A stretch of DNA of 64,000 nucleotides, from the NCBI GenBank assembly GCA_004172935.1, contig SDZD01000019.1:35795-99794 (forward strand). The letters run 5' to 3'. The notes beneath the pieces were generated by a model. It was given only the letters and a program-made list of their open reading frames with translations. It was not told where the DNA came from and made no database searches. Every line of letters begins with the position of its first letter. Positions within the stretch are counted from its first letter, which is position 1. Made by a program: the position numbers and the translations under genes. Source of the stretch: a bacterium (GTDB lineage Bacteria; Armatimonadota; Abditibacteriia; Abditibacteriales; Abditibacteriaceae). Shown here piece by piece: positions 44,781 to 53,562 of this stretch.

Positions 44781-47246
44781 ATGGGTTTCTTCGACCGTCT
44801 CAAGTCCAAAAAAGACGCGCCTTCTGAAGCGTCTACCGATCCGAACGCGCCCCCTGCCGAGGGAACGCCTTCCGCCAACACGCCGCCTTCCACTCCACTC
44901 AACATGGACGAAGCGAATCGGCTGATGGACAGCGCCGCCCAATCAATCAATCAGGGCGCACGTTCATTGGCCGAAAGCGCCAAGCCGCTTGGCGAATCGC
45001 TCAAACCGCTCGGCCACTCGCTCATCACCGAGCTTTCGAGCGCGGGGCGCGACCTGAGCAATACGCTGCAAAACTTGACGACGCCTTCGACGCCCGCTTC
45101 TGGTGCGCCCTCAGCACCAGTTCAGCCCTCAGCACCAGTTCAGCCCTCAGCACCAGTTCAGCCCTCAGCACCAGAAGCAACTGTCCCCCCAACGGCACCA
45201 CCTTCGCAACCACCAGTGCCTCCAACCGAGCCACCTGTTTCATCGGCAGCAACCCAAGAAACGCCCGCGTGGGGAACAACCAAGGAAGTGGAAATTCCGC
45301 AACCACCAGTTGCCACTCCATCTCCCTACACACCACAAAGCGATGATGCGCTTCCACTGCCCGACAGCTACGATCCATCCGGCACCTTCGATCCCTTCGC
45401 GCCTTCGTCGGACAGTACTCCCACGATAACGCCCAACGCCTCGACTAGCGAATCGAACCTCTACGCGCCGCCGACATCGGCGCCAATCGACGAAACGCCG
45501 ATAGTCATCAGCCCAGCGATCTCCCCGGCTTCGGCGTCAAGCTTTGAGCAGACCGCGCCTTCCGATTTCCTCGACGATGAGGGCCACCTCGAAGAGTACA
45601 TCGAGCCACTGTCCTCGCTGGCTCCATCGACTCTGGAAAGCGGCGCCCTGGTTTCGCTTCTAGCGAACGATGGCACTCCTATCGACTTGACAGTAACCGA
45701 AGTGCTGGTTCCGCGCGCTACCGTCAACTGCTACCGCGTCCAAAACGCGGCGGGAGCCACGCTGTTGCTGCGCGAAGCCGCCCACAGCACCGAAGCCGCC
45801 GCCCGACTGGAACGCGAGAACACGGCACGGCGCACCATCAATTCACCTCAAATTCCGCCTCCTGCCGCATTCGGCCTCAGCGGCGACCGCGTCTATCTCG
45901 CCGACACGACAGGCGATACCCAAAAAACCTTCGCTTCGCAGCTTCAGGAAGATGTCTCGCTCGCCGACCTCATCTCTACACTGACCCAAACCTCGGCAGC
46001 GCTGTCAGGTCTGCATCGAGCGGGATTTGTTCATGGCGCCATGCGTCCCGAAGCCATCGTTCTGGGTAAGCCAGTGCGTTTGAGTGGCTTTGAATCGCTA
46101 TCTCCCATTGGCCACAAGAGCGCCCAGACAGCCAGCTTCGCGGGCTATGGCGCCCCCGAAATCGTGGCGGGCGAACCGCTCGATGCTCGCACCGACATCT
46201 ACTCGGTCGGCGCTTTGCTTCACCGCATCATCACGGGCAACGGCGTTTCCGAAACCGGCTGGGACGATACGACCTTCGCACCGAAAATATTGCTCCCCGG
46301 TGCGCCGCAAATTCTGGCAAAAACGCTCGGCGCCCCCGCGACGCGCTATTCCGATATGAGCGCTCTCCACCGCGATTTGGTTCGACTGCGTGCCCGTCTG
46401 CGCCCATTGGCCCGCCACCAATCGGTCGGCGAAACCACCATCGGCCTCGAATGGGGCCGCACCACCAACCAAGATGCCTGGGGAGAACTGCGCGGGCACA
46501 AACAGGGCGAAGAAGGCGCCATCGAATGGACGGCGTGGGTCGTCTCCGATGGCATGGGCGGTATGGCATCGGGCGAAGTTGCCTCGCAAGTCGCTGTTGG
46601 TGCTGTATTGAAGGAGGCTGCCGCATGGGGAGCTGCCTTCAATGGCGAGACGGTCGCCGAAGCCGACCAGGCCCAGATAGTAAAAACGTGGACACGCGAA
46701 GCCAACCGCCAAGCCGTCGAAGCCATGAATAACATCGGGGCGCGCGGCGGCTGTACGCTCGTCTGTGGCCTCATCGTCAACAAGCGCCTCACCCTTGCCC
46801 ATGTCGGCGATTGTCGCGCCTACTTGTGGCGCGATGGCGAACTAACGCAACTCACTCGCGATCACTCCTATGTGATGAGCTTGGTGCTTCAAGGCGAAAT
46901 CACCCGCGACCAGATGCGCGACCACCCCGACCGCTCGAAAATCACCCGTTCTCTGGGCGACCGTCACCCGATGCCCGACTATTTCGTCGATGGCCTCGAA
47001 GTGGAACGCAAAACGCCTTCAATCGAACTTCAAAACCATGATGTCCTGCTCGCCTTCTCCGACGGCGTCTGGGAACCAGTGGTCGAAGAGGAAATGAAAA
47101 CTATTCTCACCTCCGCCCCCTCACTCGAAGAAGCCGCCCACCAACTGGTGGACGCCGCCATGCGCGAAGGTGGCCCCGACAACGCGACCGTCTACCTCTT
47201 CAAAATGGGTGAAGCGGCCCCTGTAGTTGTTCATCAAGAGTCCTAG
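44781..47246 (+). CDS. Pseudokinase-PP2C phosphatase fusion
   Basis: An 821-residue protein with three parts. Residues 1-290 are a Pro/Ser/Thr linker including four near-copies of SAPVQP. Residues about 300-545 have a Ser/Thr kinase fold by pattern: GLHRAGFVHGAMRPEAIVLGK near 408, GYGAPEIVAG near 455 and DARTDIYSVGALLH near 470. The catalytic residues are lost: HRD has become HGA, DFG reads SGF, and the VAIK Lys is Arg (LLLREA). Residues about 550-810 are a PP2C phosphatase with intact metal motifs: GRTTNQDAWGE, VVSDGMGGMASGEVAS, LAHVGDCRAYLW, LLAFSDGVWE and GGPDNATVYLF. The phosphatase should be active, the kinase not. It lies between FHA and vWA genes on the same strand. Confidence 0.9.
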   Translation: MGFFDRLKSKKDAPSEASTDPNAPPAEGTPSANTPPSTPLNMDEANRLMDSAAQSINQGARSLAESAKPLGESLKPLGHSLITELSSAGRDLSNTLQNLTTPSTPASGAPSAPVQPSAPVQPSAPVQPSAPEATVPPTAPPSQPPVPPTEPPVSSAATQETPAWGTTKEVEIPQPPVATPSPYTPQSDDALPLPDSYDPSGTFDPFAPSSDSTPTITPNASTSESNLYAPPTSAPIDETPIVISPAISPASASSFEQTAPSDFLDDEGHLEEYIEPLSSLAPSTLESGALVSLLANDGTPIDLTVTEVLVPRATVNCYRVQNAAGATLLLREAAHSTEAAARLERENTARRTINSPQIPPPAAFGLSGDRVYLADTTGDTQKTFASQLQEDVSLADLISTLTQTSAALSGLHRAGFVHGAMRPEAIVLGKPVRLSGFESLSPIGHKSAQTASFAGYGAPEIVAGEPLDARTDIYSVGALLHRIITGNGVSETGWDDTTFAPKILLPGAPQILAKTLGAPATRYSDMSALHRDLVRLRARLRPLARHQSVGETTIGLEWGRTTNQDAWGELRGHKQGEEGAIEWTAWVVSDGMGGMASGEVASQVAVGAVLKEAAAWGAAFNGETVAEADQAQIVKTWTREANRQAVEAMNNIGARGGCTLVCGLIVNKRLTLAHVGDCRAYLWRDGELTQLTRDHSYVMSLVLQGEITRDQMRDHPDRSKITRSLGDRHPMPDYFVDGLEVERKTPSIELQNHDVLLAFSDGVWEPVVEEEMKTILTSAPSLEEAAHQLVDAAMREGGPDNATVYLFKMGEAAPVVVHQES
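45108..45174 (+). repeat. 18-base tandem repeat, about 3.7 copies
   Basis: Exact repeats of CCCTCAGCACCAGTTCAG encoding Ser-Ala-Pro-Val-Gln-Pro, in the linker of the pseudokinase-PP2C gene. Identical copies at DNA level suggest recent slippage. Confidence 0.95.
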
Positions 47247-47287
47247 AGTTAGTAAGCCAACCATCTAATTACCCAGCGCCTGATTCC

Positions 47288-48691
47288 ATGCTCAATATCC
47301 AACTCAAACCGCACCGCAATGCGCTCAAATCGGGAACCACCGAAGCGCAAAAGCTGTTTGCGATGCTCAAACTTATTCCCGATGCCGAGGTCGCCGCGAC
47401 GCGCCCACCTTTGGCATTGGCCCTCGTCATCGACACATCGGCTTCTATGCAAGCCTTCGCCGATCAGGACGCCGCGCGTCAGCTCGCCAAGAACGCCACC
47501 CCTGCCGGAAACGTGGTGGATGGTGGCACATTCAAGGGCTACGACCTCAACTTGCCCACCCTGCTCGACCAGGCCATCACTGCCGCGCACGCTATGGTCG
47601 ACGACCAGCGCTTCTTGCCCAGTGACCGAATTACCCTCGTACATTTCGACGATGATGCGCGCGTGTTGATGCCGCTCACCCCCATCTCCAACCGCGCCGG
47701 AATCCATGCCGCCATCGAGCTGTTGCGCGATTACGCGGGCGGCACCCACATGGGCAAAGGCCTCAATGCCGCTTTGAGCGAACTCGGCAAAGTCGGCCCC
47801 GAAGTCGCCAAACGCGCCATCGTCTTCACCGATGGCGCCACCTTCGACGAGGAAGAATGCTTGCAAACTCTGCCCGAATTTGCACGCCTCAACGTGCCCA
47901 TCATCGGCGTTGGTTTTGGCGAAGAATATAACGACGACTTGCTCAAGCAACTCGCCGACGCCACGCTCGGCAAACCCTACGGCATCAAGGATATCAACGA
48001 CTTCGCCGCCCTCATCGGCGCCGAAGTCGCGCAATCGACCCGCGAAGTAGTCACTAACCTGCGCGCCAGCATTTCCACCGTCAAAGGCGTCACCATCGAC
48101 TCCATCTCGCGTGTTGCCCCTTCGCTCAACGATGTAGACACGACCCAGAAACCGTTCTTGCTCGGTAACATCGAGCGCGGCGATTTCACAGTGTTCATCG
48201 TCGAAATGACGATTTCAGGTGTCGAGCGTCCGCCCTCGCGTGCGCGAGTCGCCCAAATCGGCCTCACCGCCATGGCCCCGGCTCTTGGCAAAGTACAGGA
48301 GTTCCCACCACAGAATCTTTTCGTCGAATTTACCACCGATGAAGCCGCCACCGCCCAGGTCGATCCCGAAGTCATCTCCTACGTTCAACAAAAGAACGTC
48401 GGCAAGATGGTCGGCGAAGCCATGCGCACTGTGTCGCTCGATCCGGGCCGCGCCCGCCAAACCCTGCAAATCGCAGCGGGCATGACACAGCGCATCGGCA
48501 ACGGCGCCGCCACCCAAATGCTCCAGGGCGCCCTCGACGAACTGGACAAAACCGGCACAATCTCCATCGCCACCAACAAAACCGTCGCTCTCGGTGTCCG
48601 CACCAAAACCGTCCGCACCGCCTCAATGGGCGACAGCAGCGGCACAGGAGGTCTTTCCCCCGAAGAAATCCGCCGCCTAACCGGAACCTAA
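47288..48691 (+). CDS. vWA domain protein (TerY-like partner)
   Basis: A 467-residue cytosolic von Willebrand factor A protein. The MIDAS metal site is complete: VIDTSASMQAF near residue 46 (DxSxS), GGTHMGKGLNAAL near 150 (Thr) and FTDGATFDEEE near 180 (Asp). After the vWA fold (about 40-240) comes a beta-rich domain and a helical C-terminal part ending TGGLSPEEIRRLTGT. With the FHA and PP2C genes just upstream it forms a set like the TerY-phosphatase-kinase triads described for bacterial stress systems, though here the kinase is degenerate. A 41-base gap separates it from the PP2C gene. Confidence 0.9.
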   Translation: MLNIQLKPHRNALKSGTTEAQKLFAMLKLIPDAEVAATRPPLALALVIDTSASMQAFADQDAARQLAKNATPAGNVVDGGTFKGYDLNLPTLLDQAITAAHAMVDDQRFLPSDRITLVHFDDDARVLMPLTPISNRAGIHAAIELLRDYAGGTHMGKGLNAALSELGKVGPEVAKRAIVFTDGATFDEEECLQTLPEFARLNVPIIGVGFGEEYNDDLLKQLADATLGKPYGIKDINDFAALIGAEVAQSTREVVTNLRASISTVKGVTIDSISRVAPSLNDVDTTQKPFLLGNIERGDFTVFIVEMTISGVERPPSRARVAQIGLTAMAPALGKVQEFPPQNLFVEFTTDEAATAQVDPEVISYVQQKNVGKMVGEAMRTVSLDPGRARQTLQIAAGMTQRIGNGAATQMLQGALDELDKTGTISIATNKTVALGVRTKTVRTASMGDSSGTGGLSPEEIRRLTGT

Positions 48692-48699
48692 CTCCAAAC

Positions 48700-48746
48700 C
48701 CAGCGAAAAGGGGCGCAACTGTGTTAGTTGCGCCCCTTTTCGCTGG
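48700..48746 (+). terminator. Strong intrinsic terminator of the FHA-PP2C-vWA operon
   Basis: A 21-base perfect stem (arms begin CCAGCGAAAAGGGGCG) with loop GTGTT. The T tract is within the right arm (CCCCTTTTCGC). Confidence 0.85.
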
Positions 48747-48755
48747 ACAAACCAC

Positions 48756-49122
48756 AAAAAATCGGTTATAATGAGGGCAATGAAAATGAACTGGGGTTGA
48801 ATGTATCTTTTCCCTCCCCCTCAACTCCACCGAAACCAACAGGTTCCCTCTCTCATGTTCTTAACTCCCTCTGTGTCTCCGCGCCTCTGCGGTTCAAAAA
48901 TCACTTCCTTCCACGTCTTAGCACCTTCGCAAGAACTCCCCCTCCGTGCCTGTGAGGTGAATTGAATAAAGATTGCTTAATCAATCTTTCCCCTCAATTT
49001 CACTCTCAACTCCAACTACGTTCCCACTTTAATTCAATCTTTTCGCACCAAAAAGATTGAAAAACACACCCAAAAGATTGATATAACCCCCGAAATAATT
49101 GATTTCCGCCACTATTCAATTC
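48756..49122 (+). repeat. Dispersed intergenic repeat, copy A
   Basis: About 370 bases filling the gap between the vWA terminator and the next gene. It shares ordered blocks with copy B (57625-58010, opposite strand): AATCGGTTATA at the left end, TCTCCGCGCCTCTGCGGTT (48876-48894, 19 identical), GAATTGAATAAAGATTG and TTAATCAATCTTT (48959-48989, differing by one base from B), AACCCCCGAAAT near 49085 and CTATTCAATTC at the right end. Internal hairpins include AAAGATTG / CAATCTTT and an imperfect stem formed by the last 45 bases. No protein frame spans it. Confidence 0.8.
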
Positions 49123-49189
49123 CCGCGAGTCCTCACAAATTCACGGCAATTTTTGGCGCTATCCCCCCCATTTGCCAAACTGAAAAAGA

Positions 49190-51145
49190 ATGCGTCATTT
49201 GTACTCGCGCGCCCTGACAGGCACTGCCGTCGTAGTCGTGTTGGGGTTGTTCCTAAAACTGATTCTTACCCCCGATCCGGTTGGCGATTTTTTCCTTCAG
49301 GCTGGTCGTCTCGAAGCCTCAGGAGCGACGGGCCGCGCCCTCATGGTCTACGACCTCATCGTGGCGCGTCACCCCAATTCGAGCTACGCTCCCCGCGCCC
49401 TCGTGCGCGTAGGAGACCTCCTTTCCACTCAGGGGCGTCAGGAAGGTGACAAAGAAAAGCTGAAGCAGAGCGTCGATGCCTACGTGAAACTGGCCCGCTC
49501 CTACCCCAAAGACCCGTTTGCCGTTACGGCTCTGCAAAACGCCGGTTCCATCGCTGCGCAGGACCTGGGCGACCGCTCCCTTGCACGCGGCATCTACGCC
49601 CAAATTATTCGCAACAACGGCCAAGACTCTGAAATCGGCGCCGAAGCAGTCATAAAACTAGCCCGCCTCTCCATTGCCGACGGCGACGGCAAACGCGCTC
49701 AAGGCCTCTTGCAGGAAGTCATGCGCCGCTGGAACAACAATCCCACTCTAGCCGCCGAAGCCCAATATTTTCTTGGCGTTTGCTACGAAACCGTGTTCCG
49801 TAAGCGCGACTATGCCACGCGCGCGTACAACGAAGTCATCGCCCGATTCCCCAAATCGCAGTGGGCAGGCGATGCCCGCGAACGCTTGGGACTCTTGGTT
49901 TTTGGAGATAGAGGAGGCCCCCCCACTCGCCGCGTACTACTCAATATCCAGTCACTCCCAGACGAAATCGACACCGATGGCGAAAGCGACAACGCCATGT
50001 GGAATGCACTCCGTTTAGCTCTTGCTGCACGCGGATTATCGGGCGATACAACATTGCTCCAGGGCTATTCTCTCAGTCCCTTCTATGCTGGACTCAACCC
50101 CAATAACGCGGGCGAAATCATTAGTCTCAACACCGATGCGTGGAGCAATGTCGTGGCAGCGGCGGGCTTCCGCTTCTCTGTCAAAGGTGGAGGCCAAGAA
50201 CAGGAGGCTCTGCGCGACCTCCAAGACTCGCTGGATGCCGCTCAACTCCCGCTCGTCTATTGGCAAAACGAGGGACAGGGCCACTGGAGCCTAGCGATTG
50301 GCTACGACTCGGAGCGCGGCGAGATCATGCTTCAAGATAGGGGTGCCCAATTCGATACTCTGGCAGCCAAAACGTGGGCAACCAAATGGAAAGTGCCATC
50401 AACCTTCAAAAAAACCTATACCCTCATTTCGCTCATCGCCCCCGGCAACACTCCCAATCCCAAGCTGACGCCGACGCCCATCCCCAGTCCAATGCCCGGC
50501 AATACTCCCGCTCCAATCGTCAACGGGCCGCCTACCTTCGTTTGGGGGCTGGCGCCCATCAAAGAAGAAGTGCCCATCGGCAAAACCGCCGACCGCGCCG
50601 CCACACTACTGCTGCGCAATGGCACTCCCAACCGCTTGCTCAACGCCAACGCGCTCGACTTTTTGGCGAATGCTTTCGCTGCCGCCGCGCGTGAAGCCAG
50701 CACTGCCTCAGCCCCCGAAGTGCTGCCCACAAACACGCCCAGCCCTATCCCAGCGCCCGAAGAAAACACCGAAAACTCGATTTACGACCCAACGCCCACT
50801 TCTGCTCCCGTCGATGCGACACCAGCCCCTACCCCGCGCGAACAAATCGCGCGCGCCGAGAAACTGTGGCCCTTTTGGAACGCTCCCGTCAAAAGCTGGA
50901 TAGCCAAGCGCCGTAACGCCGCCCAGTGGTGCCGTCTCGCGGCCTTGAAGACCAATAACTCGCGCTTCACTCGCGCCGCCGAACTCTTCATCCAGAGCGC
51001 CGAGGCTCTCGAAATCGCGTCGCGCACCACCAAGACTTTGAGCGCTGCGACTCTAGCCGATAACCCCACCGCTCTCGATTCTCTAGCCGCATCTTGCCGC
51101 AAAGCCCGCGATGCCGAACGCGAAGCAGCAAACATTTTGGGCTAA
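49190..51145 (+). CDS. TPR and C39-peptidase-like protein lacking the catalytic Cys
   Basis: A 651-residue protein with an N-terminal membrane anchor (ALTGTAVVVVLGLFLKLIL). Residues about 35-245 contain TPR-like repeats (GRALMVYDLIVARHPNSSYAPRALVRVGDLL; AYNEVIARFPKSQWAGDARERLG). Residues about 255-410 resemble a C39-like papain fold: VLLNIQSLPDEIDTD, then NAMWNALRLALAARG where the active-site Cys would be expected, and the later HWSLAIGYDSERGEIMLQDRG with the His. The Cys is absent, so proteolysis is unlikely. The C-terminal half has Pro/Thr-rich linkers and a helical end. Function unknown, perhaps peptide or cell-wall related. Confidence 0.75.
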   Translation: MRHLYSRALTGTAVVVVLGLFLKLILTPDPVGDFFLQAGRLEASGATGRALMVYDLIVARHPNSSYAPRALVRVGDLLSTQGRQEGDKEKLKQSVDAYVKLARSYPKDPFAVTALQNAGSIAAQDLGDRSLARGIYAQIIRNNGQDSEIGAEAVIKLARLSIADGDGKRAQGLLQEVMRRWNNNPTLAAEAQYFLGVCYETVFRKRDYATRAYNEVIARFPKSQWAGDARERLGLLVFGDRGGPPTRRVLLNIQSLPDEIDTDGESDNAMWNALRLALAARGLSGDTTLLQGYSLSPFYAGLNPNNAGEIISLNTDAWSNVVAAAGFRFSVKGGGQEQEALRDLQDSLDAAQLPLVYWQNEGQGHWSLAIGYDSERGEIMLQDRGAQFDTLAAKTWATKWKVPSTFKKTYTLISLIAPGNTPNPKLTPTPIPSPMPGNTPAPIVNGPPTFVWGLAPIKEEVPIGKTADRAATLLLRNGTPNRLLNANALDFLANAFAAAAREASTASAPEVLPTNTPSPIPAPEENTENSIYDPTPTSAPVDATPAPTPREQIARAEKLWPFWNAPVKSWIAKRRNAAQWCRLAALKTNNSRFTRAAELFIQSAEALEIASRTTKTLSAATLADNPTALDSLAASCRKARDAEREAANILG

Positions 51146-51161
51146 ATCCCGACTCAGTCCA

Positions 51162-51190
51162 CAAAGGCCGCGCCCGTAGCGCGGCCTTTG
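51162..51190 (+). terminator. Terminator-like hairpin before topoisomerase IB
   Basis: Twelve-base perfect stem CAAAGGCCGCGC / GCGCGGCCTTTG with a five-base loop. The T tract is short, so it may be a partial terminator between the TPR/C39-like gene and the topoisomerase gene 21 bases later. Confidence 0.6.
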
Positions 51191-51211
51191 CTTTGCCTGA
51201 ACAAAGCGGTA

Positions 51212-52339
51212 ATGGCCACCCGAAAAGTTGCACCACTCAAAGCCAAACTCCCCAAAATCGAGGAGTTGGAAATCGTCCAAGACCCTCAAACCACCGCCGA
51301 AGTCGCCGGACTGCATTACGTCAGCGACGACGAACCGGGCTGGACCCGCAAAAAACACGGCAAGTCGTTTTCTTACTTCGATCATAAGGGCGCGAAAATC
51401 ACCGAGGCTAAACACGTCGAGCGTATCAAAGCCCTCGCTATTCCTCCCGCCTATCAACGTGTATGGATATGCCCTGACCCGAAGGGCCATATTCAGGCGA
51501 CAGGCTACGACGAGCGGGGCCGCAAACAGTACCGCTATCACCCGCAATGGCAACAGGCGCGCGATGAAACCAAGTTCGCGCGTACCTTGGCCTTCGCCGC
51601 CGCACTACCCAAAATCCGGGCCACCACCGAACACGACTTAGCCCGCAATGGTTTCCCCCGTGAAAAGGTTCTCGCCGCAGTCGTCCAACTTCTCGAAAAG
51701 ACCGCAATCCGCGTCGGCAACGAAGAGTACGCGCGCGAAAATAAATCAATCGGTCTGACAACCATGAAAAACAGGCATGTCAAAGTTGAGGGCACGCGCG
51801 CCCATTTCCACTTCAAAGGCAAAAGCGGCAAATGGCACGACATCGACCTCAAAGACAGGCGCCTTTCTACCGTCATCCGCAAGTTGCAAGACTTACCCGG
51901 CCAATCGCTCTTCCAATACAAAGACGAAGAAGAAAACATCCAGCACATCGACAGTTCCGATGTAAACGCCTACCTGAAGGACATCGCGGGCGAAGAGTTC
52001 ACTGCCAAAGATTTCCGCACCTGGGCAGGAACTGTAGCCGCAAGTCTGGCCCTACAAGAACTCCAGTCCTTCGATTCCGAAAAGATGGCCAAAGCCAATA
52101 TCGTAGAGGCCGTTAAAGCCGTCGCCACCCGTTTGGGTAATACGCCAGCGGTATGCCGCAAATCGTACATCCACCCCGCAATTTTCGAGGCGTACCTTGA
52201 TGGCTCCATGCTCGATTCCCTCAAACAAAGCGTCGAACAGCAACTCGAAGGCAACTTGAAAGACCTAAAACCAGAAGAAGCCGCTGTACTAGGTTTGCTA
52301 CGAGGCCGCTTAGCCCAAAAAGCCGAATCAGCTAAATAA
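51212..52339 (+). CDS. DNA topoisomerase IB
   Basis: A 375-residue poxvirus-type (bacterial) type IB topoisomerase that relaxes supercoils by a 3'-phosphotyrosyl intermediate. The N-terminal domain has LHYVSDDEPGWTRKKHGKSFSYFD and the IKALAIPPAYQRVWICPDPKGHIQATGYDERGRKQYRYHP signature split across residues 65-105. Catalytic residues: Arg in KTAIRVGNEEYA near 160, the KxxRxW-like FRTWAGTVAASLAL near 268, and Tyr in CRKSYIHPAIFE near 319. ATG 51212 gives the usual start; the frame is open a few codons earlier. Followed almost immediately by the Clp_N membrane protein gene. Confidence 0.94.
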   Translation: MATRKVAPLKAKLPKIEELEIVQDPQTTAEVAGLHYVSDDEPGWTRKKHGKSFSYFDHKGAKITEAKHVERIKALAIPPAYQRVWICPDPKGHIQATGYDERGRKQYRYHPQWQQARDETKFARTLAFAAALPKIRATTEHDLARNGFPREKVLAAVVQLLEKTAIRVGNEEYARENKSIGLTTMKNRHVKVEGTRAHFHFKGKSGKWHDIDLKDRRLSTVIRKLQDLPGQSLFQYKDEEENIQHIDSSDVNAYLKDIAGEEFTAKDFRTWAGTVAASLALQELQSFDSEKMAKANIVEAVKAVATRLGNTPAVCRKSYIHPAIFEAYLDGSMLDSLKQSVEQQLEGNLKDLKPEEAAVLGLLRGRLAQKAESAK

Positions 52340-52341
52340 TA

Positions 52342-53562
52342 TTGGCAACTGTGTCACCTGAAATCTCTCCCGACTCACGCGCAATCATCCTCCGCGCCCA
52401 AAACATCGCAGTTGAACATAATCATAACTGCGTCTCCCCGACTCATATTTTTCTGGCGATTCTCGAATCTGCAACGCCCGATTCCTATCTAGGGGCTTTG
52501 ATTCTAGGCGCCGGATTAAAAACCGAAGAAGCACGCCTCTATATCGAAGCCTCTTTCCAGACAAACAGCTCATCAACCGAACCCCAACCCCGCCTGACCC
52601 CAAGTTCCAAACGTGCTTTAGAATTTGCCGCAGACGACACCCGACACACCCAAGCCCCACTCCTCGAACCAATCCATCTGTTTTTTGCCTGTTTGAATCC
52701 GCGTGTAGAACCAACTCTCGAAGCAACGCTAACTCCTCTGGGTTGGGACGCGGCTGTTCTACGCGCTAAACAACGCGAACTAAATGCGCGTATCACTTCA
52801 CCCACCAACCCTCTCGAAATGCTCACTGGCAATGCCCAGAAAGCTATTGAAGCCGCCTATGTCGCCATGCGCGCGACCTGGTGTGGCCGCATTTCGACTG
52901 CTCATCTACTGTTGGGGCTTTTGGAAGACGAGCGAGTCCAACAGCTTCTAACTGAAGTCGGCATCGAGATAGGCGAACTCAAAATCCGCACCAAAGCCGA
53001 AATTCGCACCGATTCCCAACTCGCCACAGCCAACAAAAGCTTCGATAGCAGCGCCAAGCGCGCTCTTGACCGTGCCAGAGAAGCCGCACAGGCACGCGGC
53101 CAGTTCTTCATCGCTCCCGAACATATATTGCTTGCCCTTCTGCCTCAACGCACAGCGCTTCACGAAAAGCTCAAATGGGGTTCGCAACTCCCCGACATCG
53201 CCGCCCTGCTATTAACCGATGTCGACGCTCAGAAACTGCGCGAACTCATTGGTCCCAACGCCAAATCACTCCCCAAAAACCCTGATGCCGATGTATCTCT
53301 GAAAACAGTCGTCATTAGCTTCTGGGCGATGATGTTTATTGGCATCGTATGTGGCGCTGCACTCATGAACTCACGCAAATTGAATCCGTCGCTCCAAGTG
53401 GCAGCCATTGCTTTATTGATGACTCTCTTGCTTATTAACAGCATTGGCGCCTGCTGGGTAATAATCACTTCAAAGAAGCCCAGGCTAAAATCAGCATGGG
53501 GGGCTGCCTTTTTTGGCTTAATTTTCGGTATGACGCTAATGGTGGTTATTTTCAGCCAGTGA
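52342..53562 (+). CDS. Membrane protein with two Clp_N domains and no ATPase
   Basis: A 406-residue protein containing four half-repeats of the Clp N-terminal (R) fold, i.e. two complete domains: SRAIILRAQNIAVEHNHNCVSPTHIFLAIL and SKRALEFAADDTRHTQAPLLEPIHLFFACL (about 12-125), AQKAIEAAYVAMRATWCGRISTAHLLLGLL and AKRALDRAREAAQARGQFFIAPEHILLALL (about 170-275). Two or three transmembrane helices end the protein (about 320-400). There is no AAA+ module, so it is not a ClpA/B/C chaperone; it may bind substrates or adaptors at the membrane (inference). The annotated start is TTG 52342, two bases after the topoisomerase stop; GTG 52351 is an alternative. No good ribosome binding site is seen. Confidence 0.8.
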   Translation: MATVSPEISPDSRAIILRAQNIAVEHNHNCVSPTHIFLAILESATPDSYLGALILGAGLKTEEARLYIEASFQTNSSSTEPQPRLTPSSKRALEFAADDTRHTQAPLLEPIHLFFACLNPRVEPTLEATLTPLGWDAAVLRAKQRELNARITSPTNPLEMLTGNAQKAIEAAYVAMRATWCGRISTAHLLLGLLEDERVQQLLTEVGIEIGELKIRTKAEIRTDSQLATANKSFDSSAKRALDRAREAAQARGQFFIAPEHILLALLPQRTALHEKLKWGSQLPDIAALLLTDVDAQKLRELIGPNAKSLPKNPDADVSLKTVVISFWAMMFIGIVCGAALMNSRKLNPSLQVAAIALLMTLLLINSIGACWVIITSKKPRLKSAWGAAFFGLIFGMTLMVVIFSQ

